This document shows, one piece after another, positions 26,597 to 34,164 of a stretch of 51,750 bases of DNA. The stretch's first letter is position 1, and each line of letters opens with the position of its first letter. A program made the position numbers and the translations under genes. This DNA comes from Syntrophobacteraceae bacterium (GTDB lineage: Bacteria > Desulfobacterota > Syntrophobacteria > Syntrophobacterales > Syntrophobacteraceae): assembly GCA_031292195.1 (NCBI GenBank), contig JARLHP010000289.1, positions 1 to 51,750 on the forward strand, read 5' to 3'. The notes beneath the pieces were generated by a model. The model saw only the letters and a program-made list of their open reading frames with translations. It made no database searches and was not told the origin of the DNA.

Positions 26597-27619
26597 CTAG
26601 GGAACCGCCCTCACGGTCTCACTATCCACCACTTTGCAATAAATGGTCTTTGTCGAGGAGGTATTGGTAACAGCAAGCGTGTCTCCGATGCCCGCATCGC
26701 CGTTGGCGCGCCCTTTTGCGCTCACCAAAAGCCCCGGGACCTCGTAGACTATTCTCACCGGGTCTCCCCGCTTGATCACCAGCGGCTTGTCGAGATCGGC
26801 AAGCTGCAATGGTTGATGCACTCCCACTTCGTAGATCACCCGCCGGTTTTGAACCTGGTCGGGCCGGGTGGCGTAACGGTCCAGGGCGTCGGTAACCTTC
26901 ATTCTGCGCACTTCCAGGTCCGTCGTCGTTATCATGTCGTCTCTTTTCAACGGGCGGGCGGCGAAATAGACGTTTTCGAAAACCTGGACCTGTCCCAGCA
27001 CATCCAGGGTGCGCACCATCTCTCCGTCAACGTAGAGATCGACGCTTATGCTCACATTGCCCGTAAAACGCTGCGACGAAGTGACGGGCCTTACCGTGTA
27101 GGTAAGAGTGCCCGTCGGAATGACCGGGATACCCGAGAAGCGCACATTTTCAATGCTTATGTCGTTTGGGTTCCACGGAGTATTTTCCATGATGTATTTT
27201 TTGAACACCTTTTCGAGCCACTCCTGCCCCAAACGGGTCGATTCCCGCATCACCACGATCTTTGGAGGGATAACGAACTTCACGCCATCGGGATTTATCC
27301 CATGGGAGGTGAGCAGCGTCACCAGGAAGGCCCGAAGCTGGGCGGGGTCCACGAACTTTTCAGACCCCACCGGCGGAGCATCCCCGATGTCCTGGGCCCC
27401 CAGGATCGGTTTCCATTTTTCGGGCAGCCTTGCCGCATCGCAGATTTGCAAAAGCGACACGCTTTTATCCCGGACCATGACGTTGCCCAGGATACGGATT
27501 TCCTGAAGAGGCGGGCTTTCCCCCGCGACCCTCACGGCGTCGTTAGCACGCAGCGTTGCGGGCAAAAGTGAAACCAGAGAAAAAAAACCTGTGAGCAGCG
27601 CGACAATAACCGAACGCAT
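26597..27619 (-). CDS. flgA: P-ring assembly chaperone FlgA, long form
   Basis: A 340-residue periplasmic chaperone for FlgI, longer than the roughly 220 residues of enteric FlgA because of an extra N-terminal domain. A signal peptide (VIVALLTGFFSLVSLLPA) opens it, a SAF-like domain follows (YFAARPLKRDDMITTTDLEVR) and the C-terminal domain ends with VKRGDPVRIVYEVPGLLVS-like sequence. ATG 27619 follows GGAGGAATGGC; a longer frame to 27670 is not needed. Confidence 0.9.
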   Translation of the reverse strand: MRSVIVALLTGFFSLVSLLPATLRANDAVRVAGESPPLQEIRILGNVMVRDKSVSLLQICDAARLPEKWKPILGAQDIGDAPPVGSEKFVDPAQLRAFLVTLLTSHGINPDGVKFVIPPKIVVMRESTRLGQEWLEKVFKKYIMENTPWNPNDISIENVRFSGIPVIPTGTLTYTVRPVTSSQRFTGNVSISVDLYVDGEMVRTLDVLGQVQVFENVYFAARPLKRDDMITTTDLEVRRMKVTDALDRYATRPDQVQNRRVIYEVGVHQPLQLADLDKPLVIKRGDPVRIVYEVPGLLVSAKGRANGDAGIGDTLAVTNTSSTKTIYCKVVDSETVRAVP

Positions 27620-27656
27620 GCCATTCCTCCGTACCTGTTCTTGCCGGCCACTTTCA

Positions 27657-28439
27657 TCACGCCACGACATTGTTTGCCATCTGCATCATCTCATCAGCCG
27701 ACTTGATGACCTTGGAATTGGCTTCATAGCTTCGCTGGCTAAGGATCATACTTACCATTTCATTGACCACGTTGGTGTTGGACGCCTCGAGGTAACCCTG
27801 GAGAATGGTGCCGGCCCCTTCGGGCCCTCCCGGCTGAGCCGTACTTACGTTACCCGAGGCGGGCGTCGTGATGTAATAGTTGCTGCCTACGTCCTGGAGT
27901 CCCGCGGGGTTCGGAAAAAGATAGAGCTGCAGATTGGAGGTCTGCACCACGTTTCCCGAGGCGTCGGTGGCGGTAAGAACGCCTGAAGGATCGATACTGA
28001 CGTTTACGGCCGTTTTGGGCACCGAGATTTGAGGCTGCACTTGATAGCCGTTTCCATCCACTATGTTTCCGCTCTGATCGACCTTGAAGCTGCCATCGCG
28101 GGTGTAGGATTCCTGGGTGCCGCGCAGAACCTTGAAAAAACCACGGCCCTGTATCGCCATGTCCAGATTGTTGCCGGTTTGGGTAAAGTTGCCCTGGGTG
28201 AATAGTTTTTCGACCGAACCGGTCTTGACCCCCGTCCCGATCTGAATGCCTGTCGGCACTTGACCGTTGTTGGCGTTGTTCGCCCCGGGGGGCACTATTG
28301 TCTGATACATAAGGTCCGCGAAATTTCCGCGGCTCTCCTTGTAGCCCGTCGTGTTCGCATTGGCGAGGTTGTTGGCGATTATGTCCATGTTGGTCTGCTG
28401 TGCCTCCATCCCGGTGGCGGCGGTCCATAGACATCTCAT
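27657..28439 (-). CDS. flgG: Distal rod protein FlgG
   Basis: A 260-residue axial protein that forms the distal rod. The N-terminal signature MDIIANNLANANTTGYKESR and the C-terminal EMVSMILSQRSYEANSKVIK are diagnostic, and the length equals that of enteric FlgG. AAGGAGG precedes the ATG. Unusually, the gap to flgF upstream is filled by a 170-base repeat element (28461-28606) rather than a few bases. Confidence 0.97.
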   Translation of the reverse strand: MRCLWTAATGMEAQQTNMDIIANNLANANTTGYKESRGNFADLMYQTIVPPGANNANNGQVPTGIQIGTGVKTGSVEKLFTQGNFTQTGNNLDMAIQGRGFFKVLRGTQESYTRDGSFKVDQSGNIVDGNGYQVQPQISVPKTAVNVSIDPSGVLTATDASGNVVQTSNLQLYLFPNPAGLQDVGSNYYITTPASGNVSTAQPGGPEGAGTILQGYLEASNTNVVNEMVSMILSQRSYEANSKVIKSADEMMQMANNVVA

Positions 28440-28460
28440 ACAATTATCCTCCTTTTAAAA

Positions 28461-28606
28461 CCGGTGAGTCGGTGAATGGGTGAATCGGTGAATCGCTCAG
28501 TTGACGCCAATTTCCCCGTTTCCCCGCACCATCTACCCACCCGCTCTTTTAGTTTTTCCCCATTCACCTATTCACCGATTCACCCATTCACCGGCTCTTA
28601 TTCACC
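28461..28606. repeat. GGTGAATC repeat element, copy A
   Basis: The left arm (28461-28495) carries direct copies of the 8-bp ggtgaatc and variants; the right arm (28561-28606) carries the complement (gattcacc, cattcacc). The core between them contains gttgacgccaattt and cttttagtttttcc. The same arms and a related core occur at 49050-49214. The element lies between flgF and flgG inside an operon, starting seven bases after the flgF stop codon. Confidence 0.85.
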
Positions 28607-28611
28607 TGCTC

Positions 28612-29289
28612 CTACCCGCTCGTTTTGGATATCAGTTCCGAGTCGATGTTGGAGCCGCTTTTCAGTGTCTTCTGATAGGATTCGAAGTCTCTGGTTACCT
28701 CGATCAATTTGGCCATTTCCCGGATCTGATTGAAATTGGCCCCCTCCAGCGCGCCCTGTCGGACGGTGCACGTCGTGGCCTGCTGGGGGGAAGTGGCGCC
28801 ACTGGAAGGTTGGAAGTACCCGCCCTTCACTTTTTGCAGGCTGTTTGCCGGGAAGTCGACCAGAGCGAGTTGCCCCACGGGATTGTCTCCGTCAAAAACC
28901 TGACCGGTACTGGTAATGCTCAGTCCCGCGGCCCCGCTGACCTTGATGGGGCTCCCGGCGCTTCCAAGGACCGGCCAGCCATCTTGGGTAACCAACTGGT
29001 TTGAGGTGTCGAGCGTCAGATTTCCCGCCCGGGTGTAGAGGGTCCCACTGTCGGTTTTCACACTTAAAAAGCCGTTTCCCGAAAGAGCAACGTCCAGGTT
29101 GTTGCCTGTTTGTTGGATTGGCCCCTGCGACAGGTCGGTATGGGTGAGTTCCTGCATAACGGCGCTGAAACTGAGGGTGTCCTTTTTGTATCCTGGGGTG
29201 TTGGAATTTGCGATGTTGTTGGCTATAATGTCCAACTGTGTCTGCGCTTCTTGGGACGCGGCTACTGCAAAATAACTTTCGAGCTTCAT
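28612..29289 (-). CDS. flgF: Proximal rod protein FlgF
   Basis: A 225-residue rod protein. The N-terminal LDIIANNIANSNTPGYKKDT and the C-terminal REMAKLIEVTRDFESYQKT helix fit the FlgF/FlgG family, and the shorter length and place before flgG point to FlgF. The ATG at 29289 has AAGAGGAG upstream. It is the first gene of the operon, 29 bases below a sigma-54 promoter. Confidence 0.93.
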   Translation of the reverse strand: MKLESYFAVAASQEAQTQLDIIANNIANSNTPGYKKDTLSFSAVMQELTHTDLSQGPIQQTGNNLDVALSGNGFLSVKTDSGTLYTRAGNLTLDTSNQLVTQDGWPVLGSAGSPIKVSGAAGLSITSTGQVFDGDNPVGQLALVDFPANSLQKVKGGYFQPSSGATSPQQATTCTVRQGALEGANFNQIREMAKLIEVTRDFESYQKTLKSGSNIDSELISKTSG

Positions 29290-29317
29290 GGGATGACTCC
29301 TCTTGCTCTCTACTCGT

Positions 29318-29333
29318 TGCAACGAAGATGCCA
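29318..29333 (-). promoter_or_regulatory. Sigma-54 promoter of the flgF-to-flgL operon
   Basis: Read on the minus strand, the sequence is TGGCATCTTCGTTGCA: a -24 TGGCA and a -12 TTGCA with the required GG-N10-GC spacing. Transcription should start near 29306, 17 bases before the flgF ATG. Such promoters need RpoN and an AAA+ activator of the FlrC/FleR type, not present here. Confidence 0.85.
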
Positions 29334-29647
29334 GCAGGGCGATCCGGGCGGGTGCGCACCGGAAGCCATCTTCGACGTGCTCAATTCCGTGGGTCCAGGA
29401 AAATTTTGCCGGTAAAGGCGGACCCGCATGCTTATTTTCTGACAGAAAGTTCGGCGGGAAGTTTGACGGGTCTTATGTCCGCTGCGATTCGGACGACAAA
29501 ATCCAATTCCTGCCGTTGGTGGAGTGGGTGTCTTTCCATATTTACGGGGAATGACTATTTTATTAGGCGTGATTTGAGTTGAGGCGTGCTGGAACGGGAA
29601 TTTTCGATTCGGCCCTGCACTATCCCTCCTTAAGGGAGAAACGAGGT

Positions 29648-30067
29648 ATGATGAACATTTACGTTGGTAATCTGTCTGCCAAAACCACCGAGCAGGAATT
29701 GCACGAAGCTTTCGAAAAATTCGGCGAAGTCGATTCCGCAAAGATTATTAAGGACAACTTCACCGGCAAATCGAGAGGCTTCGGCTTCGTCGTGATGCCC
29801 AACCAGGAGCAGGCACAAGCGGCGATAGAGGGATTGAACGGCAAGGAATTCGAGGGTTCGACCCTTACGGTCAACGAAGCCAAACCGCGTGAAAACCGTA
29901 GCGGTGGCGGAAGACCGGGTGGCGGCCGATCGGGCGGCGGTCCTGGCGGCGGAGGCCGATCGGGCGGTGGTGGTGGTTTTGGCGGCGGCAGAGACCGGCG
30001 CGGAGGCTCGGGTGGCGGATACGGTGGCGGAGGCGGAGGCGGAGGCGGCGGCAGGCGCTCCTACTAA
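29648..30067 (+). CDS. RRM RNA-binding protein with Gly-rich tail
   Basis: A 139-residue protein with one RNA recognition motif: RNP2 IYVGNL near residue 4 and RNP1 KSRGFGFVVM near 39. A C-terminal tail of Gly, Arg and Ser repeats (GGGRSGGG-like) follows. This layout matches the small cyanobacterial and proteobacterial Rbp proteins, which often respond to cold and may act as RNA chaperones. ATG 29648 is followed by a second ATG at 29651; GGGAG and GAGGT lie upstream. It interrupts the flagellar region on the opposite strand. The tail is encoded by GGTGGCGG-like DNA repeats, so tail length may vary. Confidence 0.92.
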   Translation: MMNIYVGNLSAKTTEQELHEAFEKFGEVDSAKIIKDNFTGKSRGFGFVVMPNQEQAQAAIEGLNGKEFEGSTLTVNEAKPRENRSGGGRPGGGRSGGGPGGGGRSGGGGGFGGGRDRRGGSGGGYGGGGGGGGGGRRSY

Positions 30068-30088
30068 ATAGAAAGAAACAGGATCAGG

Positions 30089-30127
30089 ATTGAGGAACTC
30101 GGGGAGCCAAGACCTCGATTCCTCAAT
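30089..30127. terminator. Bidirectional hairpin
   Basis: attgaggaactcgg at 30089-30102 pairs with cctcgattcctcaat at 30113-30127. It lies between the convergent RRM gene and the DUF2802-type gene. T-rich sequence (tctcttccttt) follows on the plus strand. Confidence 0.65.
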
Positions 30128-30136
30128 TCTCTTCCT

Positions 30137-30631
30137 TTAAGAAGCTATTTTACGCAGGCTCAGTATCAATTCGACTTCCCCGACCGGCCTTTTGATCCGT
30201 TTGGCTATCTCGTCGGCATCTAGTCCCTTGCGCGCGAGAGCCAGCACCTTCTGATGGTCGGAGGTATGGCCCCCGGGGACGGCGTTTGAGGAATGGACGA
30301 TGGCGGCTCTTTCGTTTTCCACCCTGGAAAGATGCTCCAGACGGGCGCAGAGTTGCCGGCCTTCCTGAATGCGCTCGTCGAGTTTGGCTGTTATTTGCTG
30401 CAGCAGTTCCTGCCTTTTTTCCAGATTGGCCTCAAATTTTCGGGATATCTCTGCGGTTTCCTCGATTACTTTTCCCAAGGACTCTACCAGGTCTTCGTCT
30501 TTTGGGGACATTCGTGGCCTTTTCACCCGCAGGACCAGGGCAAGCAGCACCAGGATCACCACGTCCATCCCGATCTGCAAAATAGCGTTGAAGGAAGTCC
30601 GGGCTTCCAGGATCTTCAGGATAGACTCCAT
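30137..30631 (-). CDS. DUF2802-type membrane coiled-coil protein of the flagellar operon
   Basis: A 164-residue protein. One N-terminal membrane segment (MDVVILVLLALVLRV, about 22-36) leads into a long coiled coil (about 50-110). It ends with a small helix-turn-helix-like module, LARKGLDADEIAKRIKRPVGE, typical of DUF2802 proteins next to flagellar genes. The function is not known. It is the last gene of the flhB-to-here operon, 12 bases after the FliL-like gene, and could act in flagellar placement or motor assembly. Confidence 0.75.
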   Translation of the reverse strand: MESILKILEARTSFNAILQIGMDVVILVLLALVLRVKRPRMSPKDEDLVESLGKVIEETAEISRKFEANLEKRQELLQQITAKLDERIQEGRQLCARLEHLSRVENERAAIVHSSNAVPGGHTSDHQKVLALARKGLDADEIAKRIKRPVGEVELILSLRKIAS

Positions 30632-30643
30632 GGCGTCGCCTCT

Positions 30644-31207
30644 CTAGAGATTTTCGATCTGGGTCATGCGTATGATGTCCGGACAGCTATCCGGCAACTT
30701 GACCCGCAGGTAGTCGAGGAGGTTCTGCCCGAAAACCGAACGCCAGGTTTGCGCCGTGTTGTCGGCAGCGTTTTGCTGGAGCAGAAAATTATAAACGGTT
30801 TCCCGGAACAACACCGGATTTTTCTCGAAACTCTTAAACCTCGGCAGACTCCGAAATCCGGCTTCCATTCTCAAGGCGGTGATCATCGCCCGGCCCTGAA
30901 CGTCATAGACCAGGATAAAATCGAGCATTTCCCGGTTGTCGGGCTGAGGAACAGGCCGAACCATCGTGGTGATGTATTTGACTGTTGCGGCGGCAACCGG
31001 AGGGGGGGCAACTCTTTTTGAGGTGATAAAACGCAGGCCGATTGCGACCAGCAACAGGCTCACCAGGAGCGAACACCCCGCAAGGATGATCAAAAACCGG
31101 GGCGAGAGGCCCGATTTATTAACAACCGATTCCCCCCCTTTACTTCCGGAACTCTGCCCATCGCCTGCGGAAGGCGATTTGTCCACGTCCTCAAGATCAT
31201 CTTCCAT
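30644..31207 (-). CDS. FliL-like single-pass membrane protein
   Basis: A 187-residue protein with an acidic cytoplasmic N-terminus, one membrane segment (FLIILAGCSLLVSLLLVAIG, about 38-57) and a periplasmic domain of about 120 residues. The periplasmic part (VLFRETVYNFLLQQN..LLDYLRVKLPDSC) resembles FliL-type domains but is too divergent for certainty. It lies between fliA and the DUF2802 gene. A true fliL is at 43180, so this would be a second, diverged copy. GAGGGG precedes the ATG. Confidence 0.7.
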   Translation of the reverse strand: MEDDLEDVDKSPSAGDGQSSGSKGGESVVNKSGLSPRFLIILAGCSLLVSLLLVAIGLRFITSKRVAPPPVAAATVKYITTMVRPVPQPDNREMLDFILVYDVQGRAMITALRMEAGFRSLPRFKSFEKNPVLFRETVYNFLLQQNAADNTAQTWRSVFGQNLLDYLRVKLPDSCPDIIRMTQIENL

Positions 31208-31324
31208 ACCTGGTTCACCCCTCCCCTACCCTCGGCCTGACCACTCCCGTGCGGTCTTTGTTCTTTTATTTTCATGCCCGCGGCTCTGGTTCAGACCGGC
31301 TGGCCGCTCGTCCCGCCTCACGAC

Positions 31325-32158
31325 CTACCGGAGGCGACCGTTTCCTGCCTGAGCCAATCGAAATTCACCCTGAACAAATTCAGGCATATCGTCGGCCTTG
31401 AGTTTTTTGGTCAACCGGGTCCTAAGCTTCAACATTGCCTTGGTATGGATCTGGGAAATACGCGACTCCGTGTATCCCAGGGTCGCCCCGATTTCCTTCA
31501 TGGTCATCTCTTCATAGTAGTAAAGCGACAGGACGAGTTGTTCCTTTTCCGCCAGACCCGTAATGGCTTCCGCCAGATGACCCCGTATTTCTTCCCGGTA
31601 GGCGGAGTTGAACAGTTCCTCCGAGTCCGAGGAGAACATGTTGGACTCTCTGTTCTCATGGATGATGTCGTGGACGTTTTCAGGCAAAAAGGAAATGCCC
31701 TTTATTTCGTCCATCAATTTATGGAATTCATCCATGCCGAGGTTGAGTTCCTGCGCGATTTCCTCCTTGGTGGGATCACGGCCCAATCTTTGCTCCAGGC
31801 TTATGCAGGCTTTATCTATAACGCTGCTTTTCTGGCGCAACGATCTGGGGACCCAGTCCATGGAGCGGATCTCATCGAGCATTGCCCCTTTTATGCGTAT
31901 CTTGGCATAATGCTCGAACGGAATGCCCTGGGCGGAATCGTATTTTTCGATGGCGTCGATCAAACCGAGCACGCCGGCGCTGATGAGGTCTTCGACGGCG
32001 ATGTGGTCGGGCAGACGCGAGATGAGCCTGAAAGCGATATACTTTACCAGATCGCTATGTTCCATCACAGCTTTGTCCCTTTCAGTCTGCACCGCGAAGG
32101 GATCGGCCGCCTGGCTGCCATATGGGTTCTTTCTGAGCGTACAGGAGCTCTGTTGCAT
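31325..32158 (-). CDS. fliA: Flagellar sigma factor sigma-28
   Basis: A 277-residue RNA polymerase sigma factor for late flagellar genes. Region 2 (LVKYIAFRLISRLPDHIAVEDL..GLIDAIEKYD..FEHYAKIRIKGAMLDEIRSMDWVPR), region 3 and region 4 (EKEQLVLSLYYYEEMTMKEIG..GYTESRISQIHTKAM) are complete. The start is ATG 32158; the frame stays open far upstream by chance through flhG. It is 20 bases after flhG. The anti-sigma FlgM gene is not seen. Confidence 0.96.
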   Translation of the reverse strand: MQQSSCTLRKNPYGSQAADPFAVQTERDKAVMEHSDLVKYIAFRLISRLPDHIAVEDLISAGVLGLIDAIEKYDSAQGIPFEHYAKIRIKGAMLDEIRSMDWVPRSLRQKSSVIDKACISLEQRLGRDPTKEEIAQELNLGMDEFHKLMDEIKGISFLPENVHDIIHENRESNMFSSDSEELFNSAYREEIRGHLAEAITGLAEKEQLVLSLYYYEEMTMKEIGATLGYTESRISQIHTKAMLKLRTRLTKKLKADDMPEFVQGEFRLAQAGNGRLR

Positions 32159-32178
32159 TGGGACCCCCCCCTTTTTTT

Positions 32179-33066
32179 CTAGACGTTTAGGAGACGCTTC
32201 CAGAAGAACTGAATCGTCCCTTGATTGACGTTGGGACGACTCCGGCAAATAGTCTCGGCCACCTGCCTGAAGGCCTTGGACGCCGGCGCATCGGGGAAAG
32301 CCTCCAGCAGGGGTCGCTGCTGGATCACGGACCGGGTTACCGCCGTATCGTGAGGGATGGTCCCCAGGTAATCGAGAGAAATTCCATCCAGGAAGTGATC
32401 GGCAACTTTGCTGAGTTTGGCGTAAATCGATTTCCCCATGGCTTCTCCGGACGCCTGATTTACCAGGATGCGAAAGCTTCGCTCGCCGTGCCTGGAGTAG
32501 AGCACCTTTATGAGGGCGTAGGCATCGGTCAGCGACGTCGGCTCGGGAGTCACCACGATGATTCTCTCGTTGGCCGCCAGGTTGAAATAGAGCACCGTAT
32601 CCGAGATGCCCGCCCCGGTGTCTATGACCAGCATATCCATGTCGGCTTCCAGTCCGTCGAGCAGTTCCAGAAAGAGAAGCTTCTGATCGTCGGTGAGCCT
32701 GGTGAGTTCCTGGACGCCTGAGCTGGCAGGCATTATCCTCACTCCGCCCGGGCCGTCGATAAGTACATCTTCCAGCTTTTTCTGCCCGGCCAGGACATGG
32801 CTCATGTTGTACTTCGGAGTAAGACCGAGAAGCACGTCGATATTGGCAAGCCCCAGGTCGGCGTCCAGGATGAGTGCTCGAAACCCCAGGCGGCACATGG
32901 CGATCGAAAGATTGATCACCACGTTGCTCTTCCCTACCCCTCCCTTGCCACTGCTCACCGTCATTACCCTCACCGGTTTTTGCAGCGTCGAGACGGCGGC
33001 CGGAATTGCACGGTCAACCCCCATTTCGTAGTCTTCCTTTTTTCTGAGTCCCCCCGCCTGATCCAT
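32179..33066 (-). CDS. flhG: MinD-like ATPase FlhG (FleN)
   Basis: A 295-residue ParA/MinD-family ATPase that limits flagellar number and works with FlhF. The deviant Walker A SSGKGGVGKSN is at about 38-48, then LDADLGLANIDVLLG and the switch-II VIDTGAGIS. The N-terminal MDQAGGLRKK resembles the FlhF-stimulating DQAxxLR motif. The C-terminal part includes a membrane-targeting-like stretch. It sits between flhF and fliA as usual. GGGGAG precedes the ATG. Confidence 0.95.
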   Translation of the reverse strand: MDQAGGLRKKEDYEMGVDRAIPAAVSTLQKPVRVMTVSSGKGGVGKSNVVINLSIAMCRLGFRALILDADLGLANIDVLLGLTPKYNMSHVLAGQKKLEDVLIDGPGGVRIMPASSGVQELTRLTDDQKLLFLELLDGLEADMDMLVIDTGAGISDTVLYFNLAANERIIVVTPEPTSLTDAYALIKVLYSRHGERSFRILVNQASGEAMGKSIYAKLSKVADHFLDGISLDYLGTIPHDTAVTRSVIQQRPLLEAFPDAPASKAFRQVAETICRSRPNVNQGTIQFFWKRLLNV

Positions 33067-33078
33067 CTGATCTCCCCT

Positions 33079-34164
33079 CTAGTCTGCCTGATTCCCGGCC
33101 GGGAGCAGGAACGAAAGCAGTCTTTTCTGAGTGGCCGGTTCGATATCTTCCGGCACTCTTTGCCCGGTGCCTAGATAGGAAACCGGGTAGTTGAACCTCA
33201 CCAACTGGTTGACAATGCAGCCGTGGTGAACCGTCTCATCGAGTTTAGTGAAAATGAGGCTATTGATTTCCATTTCTCTGAAATGAACTATGGTCTGCTG
33301 CAGATCTTCATCTTTTGCCGTAGCGCTGAGCACCAGAAAATGAGAGCACCTCCGTCCGTTTTCAAAAAGGGAACGCAAGTGGCGCACATGGTCGCGGTTC
33401 AAGTAGTTTTTACCGGTAGTGTCGACCATGACGGCGTCACAATGGCTGAAATCATCAATGGCGCTGCGCAGCTCGGATTTGCTTTGAGCCACGCTGAACG
33501 GGATTTCCAGGATTTCGGCGTAAGTCTTCAGCTGCTCCACCGCGCCGATGCGGTAGGTGTCGAGCGAAACGATGCCAAGCTCTATCCGGCGCTTTATTTT
33601 TAGATAAGCCGCCAGCTTGGCCAGAGTGGTGGTTTTGCCCACGCCGGTCGGGCCAACAAAGGTGTAGACCGCGGGGCCGCCGGAATTGGAGACCACCCGG
33701 AAAGGCTTGGCGCAACTCACTTTGGTGACCAGCCGTTTGCAGAAGGCGTTGAACATCGCGGACCTGTCGGCCGGTTCCCCGTTGAGGTCCGATACCGCCT
33801 TGCTAAGAAGTATAAAGACCTGTTTTTCGTCAAGGCCGCGAACCAGCAGCGAATGGTACAGCTCGGCCAGCGGCTGGTTGGCCCGCAATTGAGTCAACTG
33901 GTCTTTTGAAGAGATAAGAAGAGACAGAAAGCCTTTTATCTCCTGGAGCTCATTGATCATTTCCGCCGGAACACAGTCGGGGGCCGGCTTTGGCTCGGCG
34001 GTGGAGGCCGGCTGTTCCCGGGCTGCGCTTACCTCTACCCACGACTCTCCCGGCCCCGCGCCGACCTTCCGGGTGCTCAATATAATAGCCTCGGGGCCCA
34101 GTTCCTTTTTGACCTGGGCCAAGGCCTTTTCCACCGTCGGGGCTTTGAAGGTCTTAACTTGCAT
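33079..34164 (-). CDS. flhF: SRP-type GTPase FlhF
   Basis: A 361-residue GTPase that sets the position of flagella, often at the pole. The N-terminal basic domain begins MQVKTFKA; the NG domain has G1 GPTGVGKTTTLAKLA, then LDTYRIGAVEQLKTY, DTTGKN (G3) and TKLDE (G4). Its ATG overlaps the flhA end by 11 bases, which suggests coupled translation. The presence of flhF and flhG together points to one or a few polar or lateral flagella. Confidence 0.96.
   Translation of the reverse strand: MQVKTFKAPTVEKALAQVKKELGPEAIILSTRKVGAGPGESWVEVSAAREQPASTAEPKPAPDCVPAEMINELQEIKGFLSLLISSKDQLTQLRANQPLAELYHSLLVRGLDEKQVFILLSKAVSDLNGEPADRSAMFNAFCKRLVTKVSCAKPFRVVSNSGGPAVYTFVGPTGVGKTTTLAKLAAYLKIKRRIELGIVSLDTYRIGAVEQLKTYAEILEIPFSVAQSKSELRSAIDDFSHCDAVMVDTTGKNYLNRDHVRHLRSLFENGRRCSHFLVLSATAKDEDLQQTIVHFREMEINSLIFTKLDETVHHGCIVNQLVRFNYPVSYLGTGQRVPEDIEPATQKRLLSFLLPAGNQAD

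Noticed and set aside
32159-32896. Open frame continuous with fliA giving a 523-residue protein
   Set aside because: The extra part is an out-of-frame reading of flhG; sigma-28 homology starts at ATG 32158.
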